Assembly: GCA_027067955.1 (NCBI GenBank)
Contig: JAMOUW010000072.1
Coordinates: forward strand, 27,907-91,906
Length of the DNA: 64,000 bases
Source of the DNA: Thermaceae bacterium
GTDB lineage: Bacteria; Deinococcota; Deinococci; Deinococcales; Marinithermaceae
Reading direction: 5' to 3'
The notes below the pieces were generated by a model. The model saw only the letters and a list, made by a program, of their open reading frames with translations. It ran no database searches and had not been told where the DNA came from. Below, piece after piece: positions 18,927 through 27,622 of the stretch; within the stretch, counting starts at the first letter, position 1; every line of letters begins with the position of its first letter. The position numbers were made by a program, and so were the translations under genes.

Positions 18927-20064
18927 GCGGATCCACCCCCCTCAGGCCCAGACCCACGGGGACCGTAAGCTCAGGAGAGAGTTTGTGCAGGTCCGACACG
19001 TCGAACTGGGATTCGTTGATCTGGAGCGCCGCCCAGGGGTTGACCGGGTCCAGTTGCAACCCCAAGGCCTCACCTAGAATGCCGGGCAGGCCGCGCAGCT
19101 TGCTGCCGCCTCCCGTGATGAAACCTTTGTCTATGTGGATGTCACCAACTTGGACGCGGAAGAACTCAAGGCTGCGGCGCAATTCGGTGGTGAAGTCCAC
19201 CAGCACCGGGCGGATGGCATCGTACATGCGTGCCGGGTTGAAGCGCTCGCGCTCGGCATCGAAGTCGAGCAGGGATTCTTCGTCTTCCGTGGGGATGGTT
19301 GCCAGCCCGAAGTCGCGTTTGACTGCTTCGGCGCTGGAAAAATCGAGATTAAAGGACTTTGATATAGCTTCAGTGAAATCGTTTCCGGAAATATTAAGGT
19401 TACGGTTCATCAAAAGCCTGCTGCCCCGGGTCAATACCAGCGAGGAAGATTCCGCCCCCACTTCCAGAAAAACGGTGACGGGTTCGTTTCCTTCGTTGCC
19501 GCCACCAATCAGGTAGTCTTCCACCGTGCGCAGACCTGCGAATGGCTTTACGTCAAGAACGACGGGTTCTAGGCCGGCCTCCTTTAGGGTGTCGACGAGC
19601 TGGGTGATGGTTTCGAGGCGCGCAGCTGCAATAACCACGTCGAGCTGGCTGTCATCAGGAACCTCGGAGGGGGGGTCCAAGGGCGCGAAGTCCAGCACGA
19701 CTTCGTCGATGGGAAAGGGAATGTACCGCTCTGCCTCCCAGTGAATGGCTTCTTCAAGTTCGCGCTCTCCCATCTTGGGTACCTGGATGATGCGGGTGAT
19801 CACCGCCAGGTTGGACACCCCAGCGACCACATAACGCTTCCGGGTTTGCATTTCGGCCAGCATCTCACGCAGCTCGGTCGCAATAGTGCTGGGCTCCACG
19901 ATGTTCCCGCCGTTGATTGCGCCATGCGGCGTGGGGCGGATGGCGTAGCCCTTGAGCATTGGAGGCGACCCACTGATTTCAACGAGTTTAAGGTTGCCCG
20001 CGCCTATCTCAAGGCCCAGTGCTTCGATGCGCGGTTGCAACCATCGGTTTAATAGATTTTGCAC
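18919..20064 (-). CDS. pilM: Type IV pilus assembly ATPase PilM
   Basis: Actin-like cytoplasmic protein of 381 residues that binds PilN. Actin-type phosphate and nucleotide loops are seen (GLEIGAGNLKLVEIS at the start, EVGAESSSLVLTRGSRLL, ITGGGSKLRGLPGILGEAL). The frame opens 39 bases earlier, but the GTG chosen follows a GGGGGGAA ribosome site and starts the conserved region at the usual distance. First gene of the pil operon; the promoter should lie in 20065-20169, where a GATAAACT stretch is the best -10 candidate. Confidence 0.92.
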   Translation of the reverse strand: MQNLLNRWLQPRIEALGLEIGAGNLKLVEISGSPPMLKGYAIRPTPHGAINGGNIVEPSTIATELREMLAEMQTRKRYVVAGVSNLAVITRIIQVPKMGERELEEAIHWEAERYIPFPIDEVVLDFAPLDPPSEVPDDSQLDVVIAAARLETITQLVDTLKEAGLEPVVLDVKPFAGLRTVEDYLIGGGNEGNEPVTVFLEVGAESSSLVLTRGSRLLMNRNLNISGNDFTEAISKSFNLDFSSAEAVKRDFGLATIPTEDEESLLDFDAERERFNPARMYDAIRPVLVDFTTELRRSLEFFRVQVGDIHIDKGFITGGGSKLRGLPGILGEALGLQLDPVNPWAALQINESQFDVSDLHKLSPELTVPVGLGLRGVDPLD

Positions 20065-20169
20065 GCTTCCCCCCTTCAGGACGTTAGGAAGTTTTACCGG
20101 CACTCAGTTTATCACAGTATTCACCTGCACGAAGGTACATTTCCACCTCTATTCGTAGGGCCTGTGAAT

Positions 20170-21198
20170 CTAGCCCGTAAGCAACCTCCGCAACTCTCTT
20201 GCCACAGCTTCAGCAAACTCTTGCGTAGTCCTACTCCCTCCCAGGTCTGGCGTTCGAGGACCTGTTTCTAATACGTGGTGGTCCACGGCTTCCTCCAGCG
20301 CGCGTGCGATCCGTGATTCCCCCAGGTGATCTAGCATCATTGCAGCGGAAAGGATGGTCGCGGTCGGGTTGGCTATGCCCTTTCCGGCTATATCGGGCGC
20401 GGAACCGTGAACGGGTTCGAAGATCGCCGCGCGCTCCCCAATATTACCTGAAGGAGCTATCCCCAGGCCTCCTACCAATCCCGCTGTAAGGTCGGAGATG
20501 ATATCGCCGAACAGGTTTTCCATCACCAGCACGTCAAACTTACCGGGATCACGCACCAGCCTCATGGCGCACGCATCAACGATCACCTCTTCGATCTCGA
20601 CGGTGGGGTGGCGCTTGGCGGCGTCGTAGGCTGCCTCGAGAAATAAACCGTCGGATAGAGGCAGGACGTTGGCTTTATGAACAAGTGCCAGCTGACCGCG
20701 ACGGCGTTCGGCCAGTTCGAGCGCGAACTCGGCGATCCTGTACGAGGCGTCGTAGGTGATTACGCGGTCGGCAATGGCCACGCGTCCCCGGGCATATCTG
20801 CGTTCTTGCTCGACGTAAAGGCCTTCGGTATTTTCACGAACGACGATGAGGTCGGTGCCGGGGGTTGCACCGGGCACAGGATGGTATTTGGACGGGCGAA
20901 CGTTGGCGAACAGGTCCAGGCGGCGGCGCAGATAGCGGATCGCGCCGAAGAAGCCCTCGATTTTTCTGGTGGGGCTGGTGGCGGCCCCGAAAAGTGTTGC
21001 GTCCGAGCGTTCAATTTTGGCTACGGTTTCTTCCGGTACGGAAGTTCCTATCCGCTCAAAGGTTTCCCACCCGGCCGCGGCTTCGTCGAATATAAATCTG
21101 AGGCCGGTGGCCTCAAGCGCTGTACGGGCTGCGGGGATGACCTCGTGACCAATCCCGTCACCCTCGATAAGTGTGATTCTGTATGTATGATTCTCCAT
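20170..21198 (-). CDS. Homoisocitrate dehydrogenase
   Basis: NAD-dependent oxidative decarboxylation of homoisocitrate to 2-oxoadipate in lysine synthesis through alpha-aminoadipate. The 342 residues are close to the Thermus enzyme as I remember it: [18 protein letters not shown] at the start, GAATSPTRK and [15 protein letters not shown] (the substrate loop with three Arg that separates this clade from isopropylmalate dehydrogenase), [32 protein letters not shown] and [16 protein letters not shown]. The ATG follows GGGAGG by three bases. Isocitrate activity may be retained, as in Thermus. Confidence 0.88.
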   Translation of the reverse strand: MENHTYRITLIEGDGIGHEVIPAARTALEATGLRFIFDEAAAGWETFERIGTSVPEETVAKIERSDATLFGAATSPTRKIEGFFGAIRYLRRRLDLFANVRPSKYHPVPGATPGTDLIVVRENTEGLYVEQERRYARGRVAIADRVITYDASYRIAEFALELAERRRGQLALVHKANVLPLSDGLFLEAAYDAAKRHPTVEIEEVIVDACAMRLVRDPGKFDVLVMENLFGDIISDLTAGLVGGLGIAPSGNIGERAAIFEPVHGSAPDIAGKGIANPTATILSAAMMLDHLGESRIARALEEAVDHHVLETGPRTPDLGGSRTTQEFAEAVARELRRLLTG

Positions 21199-21243
21199 GG
21201 CCCTCCCGTTGCATTCTATCCGCATTCGAGGGGCTTTGGTGCT

Positions 21244-21852
21244 TTATGCCGCTTGTTTGCGGTGCTGGATGATACGCTGCGTCGTTTCCGGGAAGAACAG
21301 CAGCACAGCCACAAACAGGAGAGCGTCTCCCGGGCTGATAACTTTTTTGAACAAGGGTAAAGGTATGATGTCACACAGGAAGCTCATTTTCGTATCGGGC
21401 CCCACCAAAACGTGCACCGCATCGCTGGCGGTTTGCATGAAGCGCAAGAAATCTTCCAGCCCCGCTTTCTCCAGCGCCTCGGGCGATACCGGCATTTGCC
21501 CGCCATTGACGCTCATGGCCAGGGCGTTTAGTCCGAGTCCTAGAGCCGCCAGACGTATGCTACCTAGCTGCCGGTTTTGCCAAAGGCCGTACCCGACGAG
21601 CGTGATCACTGCCGTTTTGGCCAGGGGGGCGGCTATAGCGGGGGACATCAACCCTATGGCGGTAAGCCAGGCCAGTCCTCCTTCGGTCAGCGCGGCCAGT
21701 ACGAACGACCAGGCGGATTTTAGCTCGATTTCCGCGAAGTCCCGGAGCCGGGCCCCAAAGGCGGTTGCAAGGACGATACCAACGAGGGCACTTTCGAGGA
21801 ATAAAGTCGTAGAAACACCTCCCTGTTTCGCCACGAAGGATTCGATTCCCAT
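21244..21852 (-). CDS. DUF5317 membrane protein
   Basis: About 200 residues, five or so hydrophobic segments (ESALVGIVLATAFG, WLTAIGLMSPAIAAPLAK, LAALGLGLNALAMSVNGGQMP, and DALLFVAVLLFFPE near the end). LNALAMSVNGGQMPVS matches the DUF5317 family, which often accompanies HD-GYP or GGDEF genes; its function is unknown. The ATG start overlaps the HD-GYP gene by 133 bases. Family members normally begin close to the LFLESALVG segment (residue 17 here); a GGAGGT lies just before it, but no ATG, GTG or TTG follows in frame, so the true start is uncertain. Confidence 0.75.
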   Translation of the reverse strand: MGIESFVAKQGGVSTTLFLESALVGIVLATAFGARLRDFAEIELKSAWSFVLAALTEGGLAWLTAIGLMSPAIAAPLAKTAVITLVGYGLWQNRQLGSIRLAALGLGLNALAMSVNGGQMPVSPEALEKAGLEDFLRFMQTASDAVHVLVGPDTKMSFLCDIIPLPLFKKVISPGDALLFVAVLLFFPETTQRIIQHRKQAA

Positions 21853-23132
21853 ATCCTGCGAAATATTTTGACAAGGCCGGGATCGAATTGAATGCCGGCC
21901 AGGTCTTCTATTTCGCGTAACGCATCCTCAGGGGACTTGGCTTTCTGATAGGGCCGTCCAGCCGTCATTACCTCGTACGCATCGGCAAGACCAACGATTC
22001 TCGCCCATAACGGTATTTCCTGACCGGCCAGCCCCTCGGGGTAGCCGCGGCTGTCCCAGCGTTCGTGGTGGTATTTAATGATGTCGAACGTATCGCCAAG
22101 GTAGTCGGCCGCAGGTTCAAGCAGGCGCACACCGTATACGGGGTGCTTTTTTACGATCTCGTACTCTTCCTGCGTAAGGGGCCCTGGCTTGAAAAGAATT
22201 GCGTCTGGAACGTTTATTTTGCCAATATCGTGGATACGGGATCCTTTTTCTATGGCTTGCACTTGTGCGGTATCCAGCCCGTAGGCTCGTGCCAGCGCAG
22301 AAGCTATCGCGGTAACGCGTTCGGAGTGGAGGAAGGTATGCGAGTCTCTGGCATCGATGGTGTTCGAGAGGAGATCTACTGTTTTGTTGAAAGCTTCTTG
22401 CAACTTGACGACTTCATCCCAGTGAAACCTGGCGTAGTATAAGGGAATCAAGAATAATATCACTGACCAGCCCCCCCAGTTCCCGAGCAGCGGGGGAGAT
22501 GCGGTGTAGAGACGGGCCAGCAGCAGCACCACGGGTGACATGATCAGGTAGCTGGCCAGAACCCAGCCGAAGTTGTGAAACCATATTTCCCTGAAAGGCA
22601 GTCCTGTAGAAAGGTTGACTACCAGGGACACGAGCGAAATATTAACGGTAAATGAAGTGGCCGAGGCGGCTATTATGGCGAACGCCTGAGTGGCATCGTA
22701 CCCTGCCATTTGTATTGGCAGATATATCGTTACTGACCAGTACACCAGAGCGGCGAGGGCCACTGACAATCCGGTTTGCAGCCTGTTGAACAAATCCTTG
22801 TACCAGGTGTAGTTGCGCGCTCGCATATTTGGATTAACAAAGAAAAAGGCCACTAGAATGGGAGCGAGCCAGGGTGGGAAGAGCAGGATTGCGGACATTG
22901 AAAATAGATAAGCATGGGAAAAACTGGCAAAAAAGGGCAGCCGCACCTTTGTTAGCTGCGCCCAGGTTATGAGACCGCCCCAAAAAGCTAGATCCAGCAG
23001 GGAATATTTATTTGCATGGATACCATAATGAATTGTTAACGAGTGTAGAATCCAGACGAAAACGGGCAACAATATAGCAAGTACAATTAAAGTAAGCAAT
23101 ATACGCACACTTGGGAATCCAGCATTATCCAC
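21720..23132 (-). CDS. Membrane-bound HD-GYP phosphodiesterase
   Basis: Likely cyclic-di-GMP phosphodiesterase with an N-terminal membrane sensor. Residues 1-230 hold about six membrane segments (ILLTLIVLAILLPVFVWIL, SMSAILLFPPWLAPILVAFFF, GWSVILFLIPLYYARF). The HD-GYP domain (about 250-430) shows SERVTAIASALARAYG, HDIGK, KHPVYGVRLLEP, YHHERWDSRGYPEGL and ADAYEVMT, so the HD and GYP ligands are intact. The C-terminal 40 residues after FRRIWESN are not HD-GYP sequence and are read within the DUF5317 overlap. GTG start with no clear ribosome site, 61 bases after the peptide gene. Confidence 0.86.
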   Translation of the reverse strand: MDNAGFPSVRILLTLIVLAILLPVFVWILHSLTIHYGIHANKYSLLDLAFWGGLITWAQLTKVRLPFFASFSHAYLFSMSAILLFPPWLAPILVAFFFVNPNMRARNYTWYKDLFNRLQTGLSVALAALVYWSVTIYLPIQMAGYDATQAFAIIAASATSFTVNISLVSLVVNLSTGLPFREIWFHNFGWVLASYLIMSPVVLLLARLYTASPPLLGNWGGWSVILFLIPLYYARFHWDEVVKLQEAFNKTVDLLSNTIDARDSHTFLHSERVTAIASALARAYGLDTAQVQAIEKGSRIHDIGKINVPDAILFKPGPLTQEEYEIVKKHPVYGVRLLEPAADYLGDTFDIIKYHHERWDSRGYPEGLAGQEIPLWARIVGLADAYEVMTAGRPYQKAKSPEDALREIEDLAGIQFDPGLVKIFRRIWESNPSWRNREVFLRLYSSKVPSLVSSLQPPLGPGSGTSRKSS

Positions 23133-23153
23133 AATTCGATATTAAACAATTAA

Positions 23154-23172
23154 GGGGGTAATTAATACCCCC
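23154..23172 (-). terminator. Leaky terminator between the peptide gene and the HD-GYP gene
   Basis: GGGGGTA, loop of five, TACCCCC, followed on the minus strand by TTAATTGTTTAATA. The U tract is broken, so partial read-through into the HD-GYP gene is likely: much short RNA for the peptide, less for the receptor-like protein. Confidence 0.6.
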
Positions 23173-23193
23173 ATATTGGTGTGCCGATGTAGG

Positions 23194-23283
23194 TTATTCC
23201 CAGGCGGCATGGGCGCCAGCGGCGACTCCCAGGGCCACTAAGCTGAGGACCAGCGTGAAGAGCTTCGCTACGATCTTTTTCAT
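23194..23283 (-). CDS. Tiny secreted peptide precursor (29 residues)
   Basis: An unlabelled 29-codon gene upstream of the HD-GYP gene. It starts with a basic MKKIVAK, continues with a hydrophobic core (LFTLVLSLVALGV), and ends AGAHAAWE. The layout is a signal peptide with an Ala-x-Ala site (AHA) three residues before the end, so cleavage would leave a very short AWE tail. Translation is well supported: GGGAGGA lies five bases before the ATG and a near-consensus promoter lies about 70 bases up. It could be a secreted signal for the HD-GYP sensor, a membrane microprotein, or a leader peptide. No family recognised. Confidence 0.65.
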   Translation of the reverse strand: MKKIVAKLFTLVLSLVALGVAAGAHAAWE

Positions 23284-23327
23284 CTACTTCCTCCCGTAAA
23301 AGCGTCAAGGTCTTTTTCGGCTGTGGA

Positions 23328-23343
23328 GGGGCTTCTACGCCCC
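23328..23343 (-). other. 5'-end hairpin of the peptide transcript
   Basis: On the minus strand GGGGC-GTAGAA-GCCCC, about six bases after the predicted transcription start. Such a hairpin at the very 5' end usually protects an mRNA from decay. It leaves the ribosome site free. Confidence 0.45.
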
Positions 23344-23355
23344 GTGCCTAGAAAC

Positions 23356-23384
23356 ACGATATCAGCTATTAACAGAAATGTCAA
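23356..23384 (-). promoter_or_regulatory. Sigma-A promoter of the tiny peptide gene
   Basis: Minus strand: TTGACA at 23379-23384, 17 bases, TATCGT at 23356-23361. The -35 box is consensus. Predicted start near 23349, giving an untranslated leader of about 66 bases. Confidence 0.75.
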
Positions 23385-23650
23385 TGCTTTGAATAGGAAA
23401 TACACTTAGTCGAATATGTGCCGTAGGTACTAAATACTAACTATTCATGGAGCAGAAACATACTGCGAAACATGGCGCAGCATGCGGTAATCATGCGCTT
23501 CTACGATATGAATCCAGTTGATGCAGGCTTATCGTGAGGTTACGAGCCAGTATATCGCGAGAACAAATCGGAAAAATATTACTGAATATGAACATCATAC
23601 TTTGCGCTGGAGGTGCCTGAAGGTGGAAACGGCCAATTTAGCCCTGGGGC
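23385..23650. other. AT-richer gap without a visible gene
   Basis: About 265 bases with lower GC than the surroundings. No frame with a ribosome site, no convincing hairpin and no RNA gene was seen. It may hold upstream control sites for the peptide promoter. Confidence 0.5.
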
Positions 23651-23656
23651 TATGAT
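23651..23656 (+). promoter_or_regulatory. -10 box of a leaderless transcript
   Basis: TATGAT, six bases before the ATG of the TPR protein. No good -35 box. Confidence 0.5.
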
Positions 23657-23662
23657 GAGCGC

Positions 23663-24649
23663 ATGATCGTGTTGCCGAGTATGGGCCCGCTGCATCTCAC
23701 CCAGCCGCGTTACAACGCGGTAAGCGTTCTTCGTCAGGTGGCTAGCCTGCGACCCGAAAGGGTTTTTCTTGCCTCGTACAGCCCTGAGGGTATGGAGCGG
23801 GGAGTCTGGCGCGACCAAAATGACCTGGCTCTTTTCCTATTCGTACCATGGGCGACGGATGCTGGTGTGGGCATTCGCGCCATAGGAGAAGACAGCGAGG
23901 CGCTGCAGTCTGAGGCGGAACATTTCCTGGAATACCTGAATAGCATGCCCCGGGGTGAGCGATACAAGGAAAGGTTGCACGAGGCCGACCGGGCGATCGT
24001 CGAGTACCTGACTGTCCCGCGAATGCCTGAAGACTATGCCTCCAGCGGGTTCATAGAGGGTCTGCGTCAGCGACAGGCGGTGATTACCGATATGGCGGGG
24101 GAAGGGCCCGCGACGGGCTTCAGGGAGCGCAGGATGGATGATGCGGCCTCCAGGTTGCTGGCCGAAGCAGATGAGGACGCGGTCGTCATCGTCGATATCC
24201 TCGATTACCCTGCGCTGCTTTCCAGACTCGGCGACGTGCGGGGTCCGGCAGCCCTCGAGCCGGACGAGGCAGAAAGGGCCCGCGCGGTCATGGACCGAGC
24301 TTGGCGTTTGCAAGAGGACGACGAGTGGGGTGGTTTGGTCGAGCAGCTTATGGAGATTCCAGATGCTGAGGCGGCTTTCCTTGTTGCACAGATATATCTG
24401 GCTGCTGGTCAGTTGTCCGACGCCACGGCGGTGATGGAAGGAGTCGCACGCGATGACTTTTCCCGGCCCGAATATCTCCCCGGTTACGTGCTGGCCCGGT
24501 TGGGGCAGCTGTATGACCTGAGCGGGCGCAGGGAAGAGGCGCTCAGGGCGTACCGAGGAGTACTTGCCCTCTCGTGGGCGCCGGAAGAAACGCGCGAAAT
24601 CGCCGCTGCGGGCATGCGGTCTCCTTTCAGGTCCGGCCCGGCGGGTTAG
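23663..24649 (+). CDS. Hypothetical protein with C-terminal TPR-like repeats
   Basis: A 328-residue soluble protein of unknown function. The N-terminal 90 residues (RPERVFLASYSPEGMERG, DLALFLFVPWA) are mixed alpha/beta; the middle is Glu/Arg-rich and helical. From about 225 the helices resemble tetratricopeptide repeats (AAFLVAQIYLAAGQLSDATAVMEG and LGQLYDLSGRREEALRAYRGVL). No signal peptide or membrane segment. The ATG is set by a -10 box six bases upstream. A TPR-containing scaffold is a fair guess for the C-terminal third only. Confidence 0.75.
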   Translation: MIVLPSMGPLHLTQPRYNAVSVLRQVASLRPERVFLASYSPEGMERGVWRDQNDLALFLFVPWATDAGVGIRAIGEDSEALQSEAEHFLEYLNSMPRGERYKERLHEADRAIVEYLTVPRMPEDYASSGFIEGLRQRQAVITDMAGEGPATGFRERRMDDAASRLLAEADEDAVVIVDILDYPALLSRLGDVRGPAALEPDEAERARAVMDRAWRLQEDDEWGGLVEQLMEIPDAEAAFLVAQIYLAAGQLSDATAVMEGVARDDFSRPEYLPGYVLARLGQLYDLSGRREEALRAYRGVLALSWAPEETREIAAAGMRSPFRSGPAG

Positions 24650-24739
24650 GGCGGGCGCATTTGGCGCTCGGGCAGGATTGGTTCCCAGTTGAACCCGTCC
24701 GCGTTGTGTGGTTGCTACCAATCGTTTCGGTGTGTTTGC

Positions 24740-25195
24740 CTAACGCGGCGAGCGACCGCTCCGCGCCTCCACCGCGAGAATCCGCCGTTTGAGTTCTTCT
24801 GGGACGGGTGCGCTCTGGCCGCTGCTCAGAAAAACCTGGACGGTCAGGCCGTCGGCCGCTGGTTTGCCATCTGCCAGAATCAGGTATTCCATGGTGTAGC
24901 TGCGAGTACCAAAACCGCTCACCCGGCAAGCCGCCAAGATTTTCTGTCCAAGTTTAACGGCGCTGCGATAATTTACCTCGGCGCGGGCGACCACCACGTT
25001 GCCGTCGCGGGTGGTCCAGCCCAGCTCGGAAAAATATGCAACCCGGGCCTGTTCGAAATAGGTGAGATACACGGCGTTGTTGACGTGGTTAAAGGTGTCG
25101 AGGTCGCGATAGCGCACGTCTATTTCGACCGTGACAGGAAAATCGGCGATGGCGGCCACAGCTTCATTGTAACCGCTGCTTTTATCGCGACACAC
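24740..25195 (-). CDS. Acyl-CoA thioesterase, YbgC/4HBT hotdog family
   Basis: Hydrolyses an acyl-CoA thioester; substrate unknown. The hotdog-fold motif VRYRDLDTFNHVNNAVYLTYFEQAR (about 28-52) contains the catalytic Asp of the 4HBT family (DLDTFNHVN). The rest, VVVARAEVNYRSAVKLGQ, fits the central sheet. The GTG start gives 151 residues; a GTG at 25159 would remove 12 residues that are outside the fold and cannot be excluded. Isolated, no operon partner. Confidence 0.85.
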   Translation of the reverse strand: MCRDKSSGYNEAVAAIADFPVTVEIDVRYRDLDTFNHVNNAVYLTYFEQARVAYFSELGWTTRDGNVVVARAEVNYRSAVKLGQKILAACRVSGFGTRSYTMEYLILADGKPAADGLTVQVFLSSGQSAPVPEELKRRILAVEARSGRSPR

Positions 25196-25231
25196 TGCTA
25201 GCGGGACCTCCAGAGTGCTAAGCTGGTGCCG

Positions 25232-25588
25232 ATGCGAGGCCCAACCTTGTTCGCCCTGCTCCTCTTGTTGTTGCCGGCATGCAAACCCGTAAAAGCCGAA
25301 CCCCTGGAGGCTGAAGTGGTCATTACCCCCTGGCCGCCCCAGGTACGCCCGTCACAGATCCTGATTCGTGTACCCAGGTCATTGGATTTGGTAAGCGTTA
25401 AGGTTGTAGGCGATATGACGCATGCGGGCATGATTCCGGTGGAGGCCGATGCGGTGAAAACGGAGGACGGTGTATGGCGGGTTGAGGGCTTTGACCTCAA
25501 CATGCGCGGTGACTGGATTCTAACCATCACCGCCAAAGATGGCGAAGGCACGAAATACGTTAAAGAAGTCCGCTTCACCATCCGATAG
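25232..25588 (+). CDS. YtkA/FixH-like lipoprotein
   Basis: A 118-residue lipoprotein: signal peptide with lipobox LLPAC (Cys at about 17) and one immunoglobulin-like beta domain with PSQILIRVPRSLDLVSVKVVG, a DMTHAGM segment (Met and His that could bind copper) and the ending GDWILTITAKDG. This resembles the YtkA domain found in FixH-type proteins. First gene of a three-gene operon with the polyferredoxin. Copper handling or oxidase assembly is an inference from this neighbour. Confidence 0.72.
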   Translation: MRGPTLFALLLLLLPACKPVKAEPLEAEVVITPWPPQVRPSQILIRVPRSLDLVSVKVVGDMTHAGMIPVEADAVKTEDGVWRVEGFDLNMRGDWILTITAKDGEGTKYVKEVRFTIR

Positions 25589-25601
25589 GAGGCGCGTGCT
25601 T

Positions 25602-27044
25602 ATGGATCTGCTGCGGCAGCCCGTTGTAGGCCGTTTCGTTCGCTGGCGCTATAGTCGTTTTGTATTACAGCTGCCGTTGCTTTTATTGGCTTTGCTAGCG
25701 ATCTACGATGGCTTTGCGGGCCGTCAGCTAGCGCCAAAGAATTTGGCAACGGTATCCGTTTGGCTGCATTATCGAGGATTTCTGGTTTTGATCATCGCAG
25801 TCTTGGGTAATTTATTTTGCAGCGCCTGCCCGTTAATGCTCACGCGCGGACTTAGCGAACGCTTGCGGCGTTTCGTTCCCCAGCTTTCCTGGCCCATGGC
25901 CTTGAGAAATAAGTATTTCGTTCTGGTTTTTACACTTATATATCTCTTTGCGTATGAATATTTTGACTTGTGGGCCAGTCCGTGGCTGACTGCGTGGCTC
26001 ATGGTTGGATATTTCGGGGCTGCGCTTGTGACCGATATGATATTTCCCGCCGGTACGTTTTGTAAGTACGTGTGTCCGCTCGGCAATTTTAACTTTACGC
26101 TTTCCACGGTTAGTCCAACTAAAATCGGTGTCCGCGATCAGCAGACGTGTTTAGCCTGCGAAGGACACTTTTGCGTTAACGGCAGGGTGGACACCGCGCA
26201 TGGCCCCGAGCCACTGTCATTCGACACCGGTGCGACTGCGGGGGCAAGATACCCGGGATGCGAAACCAGACTGTATGCGCCGGAAATCGAAAGCAATTTC
26301 GATTGTACCCTTTGTTTCAACTGCGTCAGGGCGTGTCCCTATGACAATGTGACCTGGGAAATGCGCAATCCGGCGCGGGAGTGGACGGAGGTCCGTTACC
26401 GCTTGGATTACGTATTGCTGGGTTTGCTGCTGTTTTTTGCCGGTTTTATGAACGCTTTCGCGATGATTCCCGCCTATTACGATCTCGCGGAACGGGCTGC
26501 AGTGTGGCTGCGCACGCAGAATGAGGCGTTCTTGTTGGTAATGGCCTTCGTTGTTTGGGTGGGAGCTGGGTTGGGGGTGACGATGCTCGTAGTGCGCGTC
26601 TCTGACAGGTTGGCGGGTCTGCAGGATACGGTTTGGGTGGGCCTGCGTCGTTGGGGCCCCGCTTTCCTGCCCCTCACTTTCGCAATGTGGGCGGGACACT
26701 ATGCCTACCACTTCTTGACCGGTTGGGCCACCATCGTGCCCGTGACACAGCAGGCACTGGCGAATCTCGGGCTTGCTGTGGGGGAACCAAACTGGCAGCT
26801 AGCCGCACTGGTGCCCGAAAATCTCCTTTATCCTCTTCAGGTAATCATTCTTTATTTGGGGTTGACCGGCTCGGCGTACACCGTTTTCGCCAAGGCGCGC
26901 GAGCTCGGAAGGACATCTTCCGCGTTGCCGATGTTCTTTTATCTTGCCGTACTCGTCGTGCTTACGCTGTGGGTACTTGCTCAGCCGATGGAAATGCGTG
27001 GCACCCTGCTGGATCCCGGAAGCCAGCCTGGAGGTTTGAAGTGA
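25602..27044 (+). CDS. Membrane polyferredoxin of the NapH/NosR/CcoG type
   Basis: A 481-residue integral membrane iron-sulfur protein. Membrane segments at about 20-36, 58-72, 105-120, 130-148, then 270-290, 310-330 and further. Membrane-loop motifs FCSACP (about 73) and FCKYVCPLG (about 154) are typical of the NapH/CcoG group. A soluble iron-sulfur part has CLACEGHFC (about 183) and the 4Fe-4S motif CTLCFNCVRACP (about 235). CcoG/FixG-type proteins serve cytochrome cbb3 assembly as cupric reductases; NosR/NapH serve nitrogen oxide respiration. The longer C-terminal membrane part (about 270-481) is not found in CcoG. The ATG follows AGGAGG. Confidence 0.82.
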   Translation: MDLLRQPVVGRFVRWRYSRFVLQLPLLLLALLAIYDGFAGRQLAPKNLATVSVWLHYRGFLVLIIAVLGNLFCSACPLMLTRGLSERLRRFVPQLSWPMALRNKYFVLVFTLIYLFAYEYFDLWASPWLTAWLMVGYFGAALVTDMIFPAGTFCKYVCPLGNFNFTLSTVSPTKIGVRDQQTCLACEGHFCVNGRVDTAHGPEPLSFDTGATAGARYPGCETRLYAPEIESNFDCTLCFNCVRACPYDNVTWEMRNPAREWTEVRYRLDYVLLGLLLFFAGFMNAFAMIPAYYDLAERAAVWLRTQNEAFLLVMAFVVWVGAGLGVTMLVVRVSDRLAGLQDTVWVGLRRWGPAFLPLTFAMWAGHYAYHFLTGWATIVPVTQQALANLGLAVGEPNWQLAALVPENLLYPLQVIILYLGLTGSAYTVFAKARELGRTSSALPMFFYLAVLVVLTLWVLAQPMEMRGTLLDPGSQPGGLK

Positions 27045-27622
27045 TTTTTCGTGGATTGCTGCTTTTGCTGGGGACTGCCTTCGTTGGCGTCGCCTGGGGA
27101 CATGCGGAGCCTGTACAGGTGGTGGTCGTCCTGAGACCTGCGGTTGACCGGATCGAGGTGGAGGCGCAGATGGTGGGCGGGGTCAGTACCTTGCCGATAC
27201 GTGGCGCGGTAGTGGAGGCACGTCTTTATCCCCGTTCCCCCGAGCTGGACTCCTTGTTGGAAGAGGGGGGGGAGCAGGGCATTTCCCGGGCCGGTGATCC
27301 CGACCTGCCCGGCACTCCCCTTGTGCGGGTCCCCCTGATAGAATCCAGGGAAGGTGGGTATCATGCTACTTTCCCCGTTCCTGAGCCGGGAGAATATTTT
27401 ATTGCGGTAGTGGACACTACATTCAAAGGCGAGGCGGCGGTTGCGGCCAAGCCCGTAAAGTTTCCCCTGCCGGCATCGGGTACCACCCTGACGCTCGAGC
27501 TGCCGGAAACGTCCACGCCAAACCGCTACCTGCTTTATGCCCTGCTAGGGCTGGTGCTGCCAGCGCTGGTGGGGATTGGCTTCGCGCTCGCGGCCCGCGG
27601 AGACCGTAAACCCCGTGATTAA
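27041..27622 (+). CDS. Secreted membrane-anchored protein of the polyferredoxin operon
   Basis: A 193-residue protein with a signal peptide ([20 protein letters not shown]), a periplasmic beta-rich domain ([46 protein letters not shown]) and a C-terminal membrane helix ([22 protein letters not shown]). The domain looks like another Ig-like FixH/CopC-type fold, but no metal motif is evident. GTG start overlapping the polyferredoxin by four bases. Stops converge with hemB in a shared TTAA. Function unknown. Confidence 0.68.
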   Translation: MIFRGLLLLLGTAFVGVAWGHAEPVQVVVVLRPAVDRIEVEAQMVGGVSTLPIRGAVVEARLYPRSPELDSLLEEGGEQGISRAGDPDLPGTPLVRVPLIESREGGYHATFPVPEPGEYFIAVVDTTFKGEAAVAAKPVKFPLPASGTTLTLELPETSTPNRYLLYALLGLVLPALVGIGFALAARGDRKPRD

